Assembly (NCBI RefSeq): GCF_024362405.1
Contig: NZ_CP101454.1
Coordinates: 3,720,001-3,784,000 of the forward strand
Origin: Halorarius litoreus
GTDB lineage: Archaea > Halobacteriota > Halobacteria > Halobacteriales > Haloarculaceae
Length of the DNA stretch: 64,000 nucleotides
Reading direction: 5' to 3'
Part shown: positions 25,983-35,407 of the stretch, piece by piece
Layout: each line of letters opens with the position of its first letter
Position numbering within the stretch: the first letter of the stretch is position 1
Translations under genes and position numbers: made by a program
The notes under the pieces: generated by a model
What the model was told of the DNA's origin: nothing
The model's input: the letters and a program-made list of their open reading frames with translations, nothing else
The model's database searches: none

Positions 25983-26582
25983 ATGAAGGTCGGCATCATC
26001 GGGACGGGTAACGTTGGGACGGCACTGGCCACGGGACTATCAGCTGCGGGACACGACGTGGTCGTCGGGTCGCGTGAGCCGGCGACGACCACGGTCGAGG
26101 GCGTCGCTGTAGCCACACAGCGGACGGCCGCCGAGCACGGCGACGCCGTGGTGCTCGCCCTCCCAGCCGGCGTTATTTCCGACGTAGCGGCAGCCCTCGA
26201 GGCCGTACTCGACGGCAAGCCCGTGCTCGATGCTGCCAACGAGTACCCGGTGGCAGGTGGCGCCGAATCGCTCGCCGAGCGCGTCGCCGCTGCCGTGCCG
26301 GGAGCCCACGTCGTGAAGGCGTTCAACACCATCGGGGCGAACCGCATGACGGCGCCCGTCGTCAACGGAGCTCCGGCGACCATGTTCCTCGCGGGCGACG
26401 ACGTTGACGCCGTCGCCACGGCAGCTAGCCTCGCGAGCGACCTCGGCTTCGAGCCGGTCGAAACCGGCGACCTCTCGGCCGCCACCCACCTCGAGCATCT
26501 CGCGCGGTTCTGGATCTACCTCAGCCAGACGTACGGACGCGACACCGCGTTCCGATATCTCCGGGAACAAGCACGGTCGTAG
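25983..26582 (+). CDS. NADPH-dependent F420 reductase-like protein
   Basis: 199 residues. N-terminal Rossmann motif MKVGIIGTGNVGTALATGLSAAGH with the 2'-phosphate-tolerant VVVGSREP next to it. The core VVLALPAGVISDVAAAL, DAANEYPVAGGAESLAERVAAAVPGAHVVKAFNTIGANRM is that of the F420H2:NADP oxidoreductase (Fno/NpdG) family. It would exchange electrons between F420 and NADP(H), though diverged members act on other partners. The PPOX-class F420 protein 71 bp downstream strengthens the F420 link. Confidence 0.78.
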   Translation: MKVGIIGTGNVGTALATGLSAAGHDVVVGSREPATTTVEGVAVATQRTAAEHGDAVVLALPAGVISDVAAALEAVLDGKPVLDAANEYPVAGGAESLAERVAAAVPGAHVVKAFNTIGANRMTAPVVNGAPATMFLAGDDVDAVATAASLASDLGFEPVETGDLSAATHLEHLARFWIYLSQTYGRDTAFRYLREQARS

Positions 26583-26653
26583 GTCGAAACGAGCGTCGGG
26601 ACAGCGATCCGCGGCAGAGCGGTGCTTATTCGACTCGGTGACCTCACTGGTGT

Positions 26654-27061
<408 letters not shown>

Positions 27062-27244
27062 CCGGGAGACAGCACTGCGGGAGTTCGCCGCATCCGAGCG
27101 AACGCTACCGAGAAACGATCCGGACCGAAGTACGAAATTCGGGGAACAGGATTGTGAACGACGTCCGGACTCGCTTCCTCGTCCGGCCTCGTTCGAATCC
27201 CCCCACAGAGTCCTCTTTCGGTCCCACTGCGTTCGGGGAGAAAG

Positions 27245-27317
27245 AGCCGGTGGAGGGATTTGAACCCTCGGCCTATTCCTTACGAAGGAATCGCTCTGCC
27301 AGCTGAGCTACACCGGC
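27245..27317 (-). tRNA. tRNA-Thr (CGT)
   Basis: Read leftward it folds into a full cloverleaf of 73 nt without encoded CCA. The acceptor is GCCGGTG paired with CACCGGC plus discriminator T. The D arm is TAGCTCAGCTGGCAGAGC. The anticodon stem ATTCC/GGAAT encloses TTCGTAA, giving anticodon CGT (reads ACG). The T arm is CGAGGGTTCAAATCCCTC. No intron is present in the anticodon loop. Confidence 0.95.
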
Positions 27318-27368
27318 CTGCTGTCGCCACTTCTTCGTCCGGCGATGAGAGAAATAAGGGTTCCGGAT

Positions 27369-30300
27369 TCAGGTTCGGATCGCCGGCTCGGCGTCGTCGT
27401 CACCCCGCCGGCGCAGTCGAACGACGCCGATGAGGACGATGACTGCCAGCAGGCCGACGAGGCCGAGCATCGACGGCAGCCCGAGGCCACCTTGCTGGTC
27501 CTCGTCCTCGCCACCCATCTGCGCGGGCTCGGTGGCCGTGGGCGTGGCCGGGTCCGCCACCGTCTCGGTCGGGGTGGGGCTGTCGGTTGCCGTCGGCGAG
27601 GCCGTGGCCGTCGCGGTCGGCGTGGGGCTTGGCGTCGACGACTCGGTGGGCTGCGCGACGGCCGCGAACACCGAGAAGCCGGGCGTGCGGGCCTCGTAGA
27701 CGACGCGGTCGTCAGTCTCCCTGACGACCGTCGTGTCGAGGAGCTCCCAGCCGTCGTTGTACCGGGCCAGCTGGACGCGCTCGGCGGCGACGCCCGCCTG
27801 CTCCAGCCGGTCGGCCGAGACGCTGAACCGGATAGTCGCCCCGGTGTCCTCGGCCGCGGCTGGGACGGTGATGCGCGTCGCACCCAGCAGTTCACCGGGC
27901 TGGTCGGCCATCTCCGCGGGCAGTTCGTCGAGGTCCATCGCGGAGACGTCACCCGAGACGGGCTGATCGAAGATGATGGAGTGGACGCTGCCGTTGGTGA
28001 ACAGCACCGTGTCCGTACTCGTCGGCGTCGGCGTCGAGGCCGTGGAGCCGCCGCCGGACCCGCCAGACGTCCCACCCGAGGTGCCACCAGAGGTGCCGCC
28101 GGTCGACCCGCTCGGCGACCCACTCGTCGAGCCACCGGAGGACGAGGTGCTGTCATCTTCGGGCGTCGAGGTCGGCGTTTCGTCGCTGTCTGGGGTCGGC
28201 GTTGGCGTCGGAGTCGCCGTACCATCGTCGTCCGGCGTAGGCGTGGGCGTCGCCGTTCCCTCGTCATCCGGCGTCGGCGTGGGCGTCGGCGTCGCAGTCT
28301 CGTTCGTTCCGTCGCTCTCGTTCGTCTCGGTGCCCGAGTCGTCGGGTTCGACGACCTCGAGTTCGTGCGTCGCGGTGTCGGAGTCGCCGAGCGAGTCCGT
28401 GACGGTCAGCGTGACGGTGTACGTCCCGTTCGACTCGTACGCGTGCGTGACCGACTCGCCGGTCGCGTTCGTGCCGTCGCCGAACGACCACTCGACGGAC
28501 TCGATGTCGTCGGCACCGTCCGTCGAGACGCTCTCGAAGGCGACGGACTCGGAGACGTTGACCGTCCCGTTCGTCGCGTTCGTGCTGATGGCCGCCTCGG
28601 GCGGCGAGGCCCACGGGCGGTACGTGACGTTGTCGGTGACCGCGTCACCGGTGCCGTCGGGGTTCTCGTCGGCCGCATCCGTGTCCGGGCTGGCCGCGTC
28701 GAACGGGCCGGAGGCGTTGCCCCAGTCGTTGTACGTCGCGTCGAGCAGACCGCGCCCGTCGTTGGCGACGCCGAAGTCGGCGTTGCCGGTGATCGTCGAG
28801 TTCGTGATCGAGACGTCGTTCGCGTCACCCTCGACGAGTCGGAGGCCGACATCGTTGTCGACGACCGCACTCTCGGTGACCGTGACCGGGCCGACGGTCC
28901 CGACACCGCGGGTGTCGACCGCGATACCGGTCGAGGTGCCGTCGACCCGCGCGTCCGTGGCGGCGACGTTCCGAACAACAGGGGTCGCGGTCGAAGCGTC
29001 ACCGCGCGTGATGAGCGCCAGCCCCGTGCTGTCGCCGCTGGGTGCGAGCGTCGCGTTCCGAACCGCGACGCCGTCGACGACCGCCTGGCCGCTACCGTTG
29101 GCGGTCACTGCTTCGACCGTGACAGCCGTGGAGTACGGCCCGCGGAGCGTGGCGTCGGCGACGCTGACGTTCTCGACGGTCGCCGCACCCGTCGTCGGCG
29201 CCGCGGCGAACCGGATGCCGGGGTCGGCGACGCGCGTGGGCGACCCAAGCGAGAGGTCGCGGACTGCGACGTCCGCGACGCGGCTGTCACCGGAACCAGC
29301 CTCGAAGGCCAGGCCGGGACCCTTGCGCGTGGTGACGTCCCGAACGAGTACGCCTGAAACGCTGCCACCCGACTCGGCAGCCGCGTCGACGTTGGGGAGC
29401 GACGAGTCCGACCGGAGCGTGCTCTGTGCGACCGTGACACCGGTGATGGTGCCACCACTGGTGGCGTTGAGCATCAGCGGGTTCGCGAGCGCGTCGAGGT
29501 CGCTGTCGACGAGTGCTATCCCCGAGGTCTGGCCCCCAGCAGGGCGGATCTGCACGTCGTTGAGGTTCCGGCTCGTCGTCAGGTTCCGCAGTTCGACGTC
29601 GTCGACTGCGCCGACGCGAACGGCCGCGGTGAGATACTGCTCGATGCCGAAGCCGTCGACGGTGACGTTGTCGGCCTCGATGGAGAGCGCGACCGACTCG
29701 GTGTAGCTGCTGTTGAGCGTCGAGCCCTCACCGCGGAGCGTGACGGGCTTCGAGAGCGTGACCGACTCGTCGTAGGTGCCCGCGGCGACGACGACCGTGC
29801 CGCCCGACGCGACGGCGGAGACGGCGCTCTCGATGGTCGCACAGTCGCCCGGGACGTGGACCGTGTCGGCACCGATGGCCGAGCGGTCACAGAGCTCGCG
29901 GACAGCGAAGACCCCGTCGGCCGTACCGATGTAGCCGACGCCCGCAGACGGCGTGAGGGCGCTCTCGGAGGCGGCAGCCGGCGTCGAGAGCTCGTCGACG
30001 GTAGTGAGGTCGGGATCGAGCGTCCGGACCGTACTCTCGGTCGGGACGTAGAGGGTGCCGTCGACCATCGACAGCGAGGCCGTGACGCCCTCGTCGACGG
30101 TCGTGGTCGCCTGCGTCGCGAGCGAGGTGTCGAGGCGCGCGACCGTCCCACCCGTCGTCGCGACGTACACGCCCGCGTCGGCAACGACCGGGGAGCCACG
30201 CATCTCCCCGCCGAACGGCGCAGACGAACGCACCTGCGAGAGATCGCTGGTCGAAACCGCATACACGGTCGAGTCGGTCGCCGCGACGTACACCGTGCCG

Positions 30301-31349
30301 TTCGCAACGGTCGGCGGGGCGAGCACCGTGGCGTCGGTGAGGCTCGTCTCGGCGACAATCGAGCCGTCAGAGCGGTTCACTTTGTAGAGCGTGCCGGCCG
30401 TGGTCGCGGCGTAGACGAACGAGTCGGTGACGGCCGGGGCGGCAGCGACCTCGGCGTCGAGTCCGGTGGCAGTCCATCGCTGGGTGCCGTTCGCGTCGAC
30501 GGCGGTGAGCGGCCCGGTCTGGCCCGTCAGGGTCCCCGTCGTGCCGGTGGGGGCGCTCCCGACGTAGACGACGCCATCGACCGCGACGGGCGACGCACGA
30601 GAGCTGGCGCCGACCGGCGCGTTCCACAGGGTCGAGCCGTCGGCGGCGTCGAGCGCGAAGACGTAGCCGCCGTCGCTCCCGGTGCCGGTGACGTAGATGG
30701 TTCCAGCGTCGACGCTGGGCGAGCCCGCAACGGTGGGCGTCCCGGAGAGGGCGCCCGCGGAGACGTTCGTCGACCAGCGCACGGAGCCGTCACGGGAGAG
30801 CGCGACGACCGTGCCGTTCTCGGAGACGGCGTAGACGGTGTCGTTGGCGACGACGGGCGAGCCCGACACGTTCGCCGGGCCGGCGATCCACTGCGAGCCG
30901 AACGTGACCCGGGGGCCGGTCGTGTCGGGGTTGACGCCGACGTGTGCCGGGTCCGCACCCACGGTTGGCCAGTCGTGGCGACTCGCCGAGGAGTCGACGA
31001 CCTCGGAGCCGCTTCCCGAATCGCTGCTCGAACTCGTGGTCGTCGAACTGCTCGTGGTGTCGATGCCGTCGGTCGTGTCGCCGAGGTCGGTGTCGGACCC
31101 CGACGACGTCGAGTCGTCCACGGTGTCGGTCGTCTCCTCGACTGTCTCCGTGGTCTCGGTCGTCGTCTCCTCGGTCGTCTCGGAGACGGTGTCCGTTCCG
31201 TCGTCGACGATGCTGCCATCGCCGGTCAGCGTGTCGCCAGCGTCGCCGGTGAGCCCGCCGTCGCCCCCCGCGAGCACCGGGGTGGCGACCGCGGACAGCA
31301 CCAGCAGGACCGCGATGGCGACCGTCGAGAGTTGTTTGGCTGCCGTCAT
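27369..31349 (-). CDS. Giant surface protein: beta-propeller, beta-helix, PKD and PGF-pre-PGF domains
   Basis: 1326 residues. Signal peptide 1-28. A Ser/Thr/acidic stretch (about 30-125) precedes a PQQ/BamB-like propeller (about 125-490, repeats such as VYAVSENGTVVALSRDGSVRWS). A right-handed parallel beta-helix follows (about 505-920, NosD/CASH-type, with TIESAVSAVASGGTVVVAAGTYDESV). A PKD domain (about 930-1010) contains FGDGTNATGESVTHAYESNGTYTV. A Thr/Pro linker leads to a PGF-pre-PGF domain (about 1105-1240, VHSIIFDQPVSGDVSAMDLDELPAEM). It ends in one helix and basic tail (LGLVGLLAVIVLIGVVRLRRR), but no PGF triad is visible before the helix. Likely cell-wall anchored; ligand unknown. Confidence 0.88.
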   Translation of the reverse strand: MTAAKQLSTVAIAVLLVLSAVATPVLAGGDGGLTGDAGDTLTGDGSIVDDGTDTVSETTEETTTETTETVEETTDTVDDSTSSGSDTDLGDTTDGIDTTSSSTTTSSSSDSGSGSEVVDSSASRHDWPTVGADPAHVGVNPDTTGPRVTFGSQWIAGPANVSGSPVVANDTVYAVSENGTVVALSRDGSVRWSTNVSAGALSGTPTVAGSPSVDAGTIYVTGTGSDGGYVFALDAADGSTLWNAPVGASSRASPVAVDGVVYVGSAPTGTTGTLTGQTGPLTAVDANGTQRWTATGLDAEVAAAPAVTDSFVYAATTAGTLYKVNRSDGSIVAETSLTDATVLAPPTVANGTVYVAATDSTVYAVSTSDLSQVRSSAPFGGEMRGSPVVADAGVYVATTGGTVARLDTSLATQATTTVDEGVTASLSMVDGTLYVPTESTVRTLDPDLTTVDELSTPAAASESALTPSAGVGYIGTADGVFAVRELCDRSAIGADTVHVPGDCATIESAVSAVASGGTVVVAAGTYDESVTLSKPVTLRGEGSTLNSSYTESVALSIEADNVTVDGFGIEQYLTAAVRVGAVDDVELRNLTTSRNLNDVQIRPAGGQTSGIALVDSDLDALANPLMLNATSGGTITGVTVAQSTLRSDSSLPNVDAAAESGGSVSGVLVRDVTTRKGPGLAFEAGSGDSRVADVAVRDLSLGSPTRVADPGIRFAAAPTTGAATVENVSVADATLRGPYSTAVTVEAVTANGSGQAVVDGVAVRNATLAPSGDSTGLALITRGDASTATPVVRNVAATDARVDGTSTGIAVDTRGVGTVGPVTVTESAVVDNDVGLRLVEGDANDVSITNSTITGNADFGVANDGRGLLDATYNDWGNASGPFDAASPDTDAADENPDGTGDAVTDNVTYRPWASPPEAAISTNATNGTVNVSESVAFESVSTDGADDIESVEWSFGDGTNATGESVTHAYESNGTYTVTLTVTDSLGDSDTATHELEVVEPDDSGTETNESDGTNETATPTPTPTPDDEGTATPTPTPDDDGTATPTPTPTPDSDETPTSTPEDDSTSSSGGSTSGSPSGSTGGTSGGTSGGTSGGSGGGSTASTPTPTSTDTVLFTNGSVHSIIFDQPVSGDVSAMDLDELPAEMADQPGELLGATRITVPAAAEDTGATIRFSVSADRLEQAGVAAERVQLARYNDGWELLDTTVVRETDDRVVYEARTPGFSVFAAVAQPTESSTPSPTPTATATASPTATDSPTPTETVADPATPTATEPAQMGGEDEDQQGGLGLPSMLGLVGLLAVIVLIGVVRLRRRGDDDAEPAIRT

Positions 31350-31448
31350 CGGTGGTTACTCTCACAACCCTCAGCTCCTCTTAAACGGTTTGTGACAAAT
31401 CCGTAGGAACGTCTCGTTCGAGTCGGCCGAAAACCCGGATACGGGACG

Positions 31449-32435
31449 TTACTCGCGCCGAATCCGGACGTCTAGACAGACGTTGAGCTCGTGGGGCGCG
31501 TACGACCGCACCTCGCGGCGCGTCTCGACCGAGACGGTGTACCCCTCGGGCTCGGCGGCCGCCCGAATCGCCCGCTCGCCGGGGCCGAACGGGTCGTCCT
31601 CGTGCTGGATGTCGTAGTAGTGGATGACGCAGTCGTGGCCCGCCAGCGCGACGGCGGCGTCGAGGAACTCGTTTGCGGAGTGCGGGAGGTTCATCACGAG
31701 CCGGTCGGCCCACCCCGCGTACTCGTCGGTCGTCGCCGTAACGTCGCCCTCGATGGCGGTCACGCGGTCCGCGACGCCGTTGCGCTCGGCGTTCTGTCGG
31801 AGGTACTCGATGGCGGCGGGGTTGAGGTCACAGCCCACACAGGTCGCCCCACGTTTCGCCGCCGGCACGACGAACGGGCCGACCCCGGCGAACATGTCGA
31901 AGAAGTGTTCGCCCGACTGGACCTGCTCGACGACCCGGTGGCGCTCGGTCGCCAGCCGCGGTGAGAAGTAGACCGTCGAGATGTCGAGCAGGAACTCGAC
32001 GCCGTACTCGCGGTGGACGGTCTCGGTGCCGGCCCCCGCGAGCACCTCCCAGTCCCGAACGCGAAGGTCGCCTTTCACCTTCGACGCGCGGTTGACGACG
32101 GTGTCGACGGGGAGGTCACAGTCGATGAGGGCGTTGGCGATGTCGGCGGCGCGCTCGGCGTCGTCTTCGTCGAGGATGTAGATGCGGCCCAGTCGCTCGT
32201 AGGAGGGTTCGTAGCCGAGGATGTCCGCAGGCATCGTCTGGCCCTCGCGGCGTGGGGCGTCGAACGCCACCACCTCGAACTCGTCGGGGACCGCCTCGGC
32301 GTCCGTCACCGGGATGTAGAGGTCGCCGTCCGAGACGGTGATGTCGTGGCCGTCGTCCACGAGGTCCGCGTCGGCGAGCGCCTGTCGGGTGGCTTCCCCC
32401 GCCTGTGGCGACACGCGGACGCACGGTACGCTCAT
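31449..32435 (-). CDS. trm5: tRNA (guanine37-N1)-methyltransferase Trm5
   Basis: 328 residues of the archaeal Trm5 class I SAM methyltransferase that forms m1G37, the modification that prevents frameshifting. Seen: an N-terminal D1/D2 region, FLLDISTVYFSPRLATERHRV, SAM motif FFDMFAGVGPFVVPAAKRG (about 186-203), GCDLNPAAIEYLRQNAERNG, and the catalytic MNLPHSANEFLDAAV (NLP motif about 259). It diverges from dph5 with 76 bp between starts. Confidence 0.9.
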   Translation of the reverse strand: MSVPCVRVSPQAGEATRQALADADLVDDGHDITVSDGDLYIPVTDAEAVPDEFEVVAFDAPRREGQTMPADILGYEPSYERLGRIYILDEDDAERAADIANALIDCDLPVDTVVNRASKVKGDLRVRDWEVLAGAGTETVHREYGVEFLLDISTVYFSPRLATERHRVVEQVQSGEHFFDMFAGVGPFVVPAAKRGATCVGCDLNPAAIEYLRQNAERNGVADRVTAIEGDVTATTDEYAGWADRLVMNLPHSANEFLDAAVALAGHDCVIHYYDIQHEDDPFGPGERAIRAAAEPEGYTVSVETRREVRSYAPHELNVCLDVRIRRE

Positions 32436-32511
32436 TGTCTGCTGTGGGCGGGTGGGCGCGGTAAGGCTGACGCTTCGGGGCGCTTATTCGGCCCCGTGTC
32501 CAGAACCGGGT

Positions 32512-33285
32512 ATGCTCACGTTCGTCGGCCTCGGCCTCTGGGACGAGCGCTCGATAACCGTCGAGGGACAGGACGCGCTGCGGAGCGCGGACAGCGTCTT
32601 CGCGGAGTTCTACACCTCCCGGCTCATGGGGACATCGGTACCCGAGTTCGAGGCGTACCACGACGTCTCGGTCGAGGTCCGTGACCGCGCCGGCGTCGAA
32701 CAGAATCCCGCGCCCATCCTCGACGCTTCGGAGGCTGACGACGCCGTCTTCCTCACCGCCGGCGACACGATGATCTCGACCACCCACGTCGACCTTCGGC
32801 TGCGGGCGCACGACCGGGGCATCGAGACGCAAGTGATTCACGGGACGACCGCCGAGGCCGCGGCCGCCTCGCTCACCGGCCTCCAGAACTACCGGTTCGG
32901 GAAGGCGACGACGCTCCCGTTCCCGTACGCGCACGGCGGCGACACCGTCCCCGGCAGCGTCTGTGACGTGCTCGACGACAACCGCGAGCGCGGCCTCCAC
33001 ACGCTCGTCTACCTCGACATCAAGCAAGAGCGCGGCGAGTACATGACCGCCGACGTGGCCGCCGACCTGCTCGCCGAGGGCTACGAGGACTGTCTCGGCG
33101 TCGCGGTCTGTCGGGCCGGTAGTCCCGAGCCCGTCGTCGCCGCCGACCGCCTCTCCGTGCTCGCCGAGCGGGACTTCGGTGACCCGCTCCAGCTGCTCGT
33201 CGTCCCCGGCGACCTCCACCACATCGAAGCCGACGCGCTCCGGGAGCTGGGTGGGGCGCCCGACGAACTGACCGACCCCGTCTGA
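32512..33285 (+). CDS. dph5: Diphthine synthase
   Basis: 257 residues of the tetrapyrrole-methylase-like fold. It methylates the modified His of elongation factor 2 during diphthamide synthesis. Seen: MLTFVGLGLWDERSITVEG, YTSRLMG, VFLTAGDTMISTTHVDLRLRA, GLQNYRFGKATTLPFPYAHG and LLVVPGDLHHIEADAL. ATG 32512 is close to the promoter region shared with trm5. It ends directly against the convergent archaeosortase gene with no spacer. Confidence 0.93.
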   Translation: MLTFVGLGLWDERSITVEGQDALRSADSVFAEFYTSRLMGTSVPEFEAYHDVSVEVRDRAGVEQNPAPILDASEADDAVFLTAGDTMISTTHVDLRLRAHDRGIETQVIHGTTAEAAAASLTGLQNYRFGKATTLPFPYAHGGDTVPGSVCDVLDDNRERGLHTLVYLDIKQERGEYMTADVAADLLAEGYEDCLGVAVCRAGSPEPVVAADRLSVLAERDFGDPLQLLVVPGDLHHIEADALRELGGAPDELTDPV

Positions 33286-34314
33286 CTACTCCTCGCCGGA
33301 ACCGTCGGCCCGCACGTTCGCAGCCTCGGGCGACTCGACGCCGAACGCCTCCTGGATGTCGTACTCGTTGCCCGTCGCGAGGTAGAGCAGGTCCTCGACG
33401 ACGACCATCACCTCGGGGAGTTCACGGACCAGCAGGAAGGTGAGGCCGACGAGCACGACCACCGAGAGCGACTGCGCGACGATGCGGTCGGCGACGTAGT
33501 ACGACACCATCCGCACGTCGTCGGCCCCGAACAGCGCCATCACGAGTTCGGGAGCGATTTGCGCGCGCTGTTGGCCGAACGAGATGGCGATGAACACGTT
33601 GCGGACGATGTTCAGCGCGTAGATGATGGGGATGGAGACGGCGAACGCCCGCGCCTTCCGTCGCAGGGGCGCGCGCACGGCGGCGATGACGCCCGCGAAG
33701 ATTGCCATCGACCCGATACCCGTACACGCGATGAGGATGGTGTACGTGATGGGGTGGCCATCGTCCTCGAAGTAGAACGTGTTGCGGTAGTCGGCGTACT
33801 TGGTGGCGTACTCGGCCGTCCGGGCGTCGGACATGCCGAGCGCCTCGCCCGTCCGCTGCGCGGCCTCCGGCCACGGGATGAGCGTCGGGTCGACGCCTAC
33901 GAGCCGAATCGCAGCGGCCGTCTGGAGCGCGACGGTCTCGACCAGCCACTCTTCGAGCGCGGGAACCGCCTGGAACGGGATGAAGATGATTCCCATCGCG
34001 GCAACGGCCCGCGACATCACGAACAGCGAGTCGCGGCCCTGCCAGAGGAGGTAGCCGACGTACAGCGACGCGGGGACGGCGACGACGCTACCGAGCCCCT
34101 CGATGATGGACCGCTGGGTGAACGCGAAGTGCGGCGCCTGGACGGCCCAGAAGACGGCGAAGATACCCCACGCCCCGACCAGCAGGGGGCGGGCACGTTC
34201 GCGGTCGCGGAGTTCGAGGAGCGAGCCCGCGGTGAACGTCAGGATGACGACCCACGCGAGGGGCACGGCGACAACGTCGTGCAGGGCAGCGAGCGTGCTC
34301 ACGGGGTCGACCAT
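33286..34314 (-). CDS. artA: Archaeosortase A (copy 1)
   Basis: 342 residues, seven or eight membrane helices. The catalytic residues of the exosortase/archaeosortase family are present: Cys197 in LIACTGIGSMAIFAG, Arg238 in LNIVRNVFIA, and Arg277 in VADRIVAQSLS. ArtA removes the C-terminal helix of PGF-CTERM proteins and allows lipid attachment outside the membrane. A long loop (about 145-190) distinguishes it from copy 2. Placed 68 bp downstream of copy 2, facing the same way, and 1.1 kb from the S-layer gene. Confidence 0.92.
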   Translation of the reverse strand: MVDPVSTLAALHDVVAVPLAWVVILTFTAGSLLELRDRERARPLLVGAWGIFAVFWAVQAPHFAFTQRSIIEGLGSVVAVPASLYVGYLLWQGRDSLFVMSRAVAAMGIIFIPFQAVPALEEWLVETVALQTAAAIRLVGVDPTLIPWPEAAQRTGEALGMSDARTAEYATKYADYRNTFYFEDDGHPITYTILIACTGIGSMAIFAGVIAAVRAPLRRKARAFAVSIPIIYALNIVRNVFIAISFGQQRAQIAPELVMALFGADDVRMVSYYVADRIVAQSLSVVVLVGLTFLLVRELPEVMVVVEDLLYLATGNEYDIQEAFGVESPEAANVRADGSGEE

Positions 34315-34382
34315 GTGTTGTTCCGTAGTTCGCCACCGAGGGTATATGTTTTGTCCGAACGCGCACGCCCGATGCCAACTCG

Positions 34383-35288
34383 TCAGTCGTCTTCACGGCG
34401 CCCGCCGTCGGCTCGTACCGACTCGTCGAGCGTCCCGAACTGGTAGTCGCTTCCGGTCGTCACCTCGAGCAGGTCGCCGATGACCAGCCGGAGTTCCGGC
34501 AGTTCACGACTCACCGCGAGCAACAGCCCGACGACCACCACCACCGAGAGCGTCTGTGCGATGACGCGGTCGGCGAGCAGAAACGACACGAGGTCCGGGT
34601 GGTCGGCACCGAACAGCCAGAGCACGAGGGCCGGGCGGACCTGGAGCCACTGGTGGCCGTACGCGAGCGTGATGAACACGTTGCGCGCGACGTTCAACAC
34701 CCAGATGACGGGGAGCGTTACCGCGAGCGCCCGGAGCTTACTCGCGAGCGGGGCACGCACCGCAGTCACCAGCCCGGCGAAGATGGCCATCGACCCGAGT
34801 CCTGTACACGCGAGCAGGATCTCCACGGAGCGGTCGATCCGCTCGCCCGAGCGAAAGACGAACACGTTCCGGACGCCCGCCTCGGTGACGACTTCGGGCG
34901 TGTAGCCGACCGCCGCAATGGACCACTCCACCTGGCGCGTGACGAGTTCGACGAGCGGCACGCGGACGACGGCGAGCGTCGTCGCCGGGAGGTAGACGAG
35001 CCCCATCACTCCCACCGCACGCGCGAGCACGAGGAGACTCTCGCGGCCACGGAGCGTCAGGTAGCCGGCGTAGCCACACGCCGGGACGGCCAGCGCCGAG
35101 AGGATGCCCTCGACGTACGAGAGCTGAACGAGCGCGAAGTGCGGGACGAGGAGCGCCCAGAACGCCGCAAAGAGCAGCCACGCAGCGGTCGAAAGCCACC
35201 GACCAGCGTGGGACGCTCGCGGTTCTACGAGCGCACCGACGAGGAACGTCACGACGACGAGCCACGCCAGTGCGTCGAGCTGTTGCAT
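34383..35288 (-). CDS. Archaeosortase A paralogue (copy 2)
   Basis: 301 residues, collinear with copy 1 over nearly all its length. The catalytic residues are kept: Cys161 (LLACTGLGSMAIFAG), Arg202 (LNVARNVFIT) and Arg241 (LADRVIAQTLSVV). It lacks most of the copy 1 loop before the catalytic Cys. The C-terminal segment YQFGTLDESVRADGG corresponds to copy 1 YDIQEAFGVESPEAANVRADGS. The S-layer gene lies 119 bp further upstream on the same strand. Which copy is the housekeeping enzyme cannot be told. Confidence 0.9.
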   Translation of the reverse strand: MQQLDALAWLVVVTFLVGALVEPRASHAGRWLSTAAWLLFAAFWALLVPHFALVQLSYVEGILSALAVPACGYAGYLTLRGRESLLVLARAVGVMGLVYLPATTLAVVRVPLVELVTRQVEWSIAAVGYTPEVVTEAGVRNVFVFRSGERIDRSVEILLACTGLGSMAIFAGLVTAVRAPLASKLRALAVTLPVIWVLNVARNVFITLAYGHQWLQVRPALVLWLFGADHPDLVSFLLADRVIAQTLSVVVVVGLLLAVSRELPELRLVIGDLLEVTTGSDYQFGTLDESVRADGGRREDD

Positions 35289-35356
35289 CGACTCCCCGTT
35301 CGTCGCTCGGTCGTATCAACGTAGCGACGCGGCTGTCGCTGGGGGTGTAGCGCGCG

Positions 35357-35397
35357 AAAGAAAAATCCCGTATCGGATGACCGGGGTGGGTCCCGGT
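35357..35397 (-). terminator. Terminator of the S-layer gene
   Basis: Read leftward just after the S-layer stop: stem ACCGGG / CCCGGT (35392-35397 with 35380-35385) around a short loop. About 15-20 nt later comes the T-rich run ATTTTTCTTTC (35356-35366). It would separate the very abundant S-layer transcript from the archaeosortase genes. Confidence 0.5.
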
Positions 35398-35407
35398 TAT
35401 TCAGTCG

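Noticed and set aside
27170-27215. GTTCGAATCC-containing segment near 27190 resembling a tRNA T arm, possibly a tRNA remnant or attachment site.
   Set aside because: No acceptor, D arm or anticodon stem can be folded around it, and it does not repeat the T arm of the adjacent tRNA-Thr. No integrase gene is nearby.
28000-28320. Short-period repeats (TPTPTP-coding) in surface proteins here and at 23600-23900, 35480-35600 and 20930-21030 as possible satellite or CRISPR-like arrays.
   Set aside because: They are in-frame Pro/Thr linkers of secreted proteins with no regular spacer structure.
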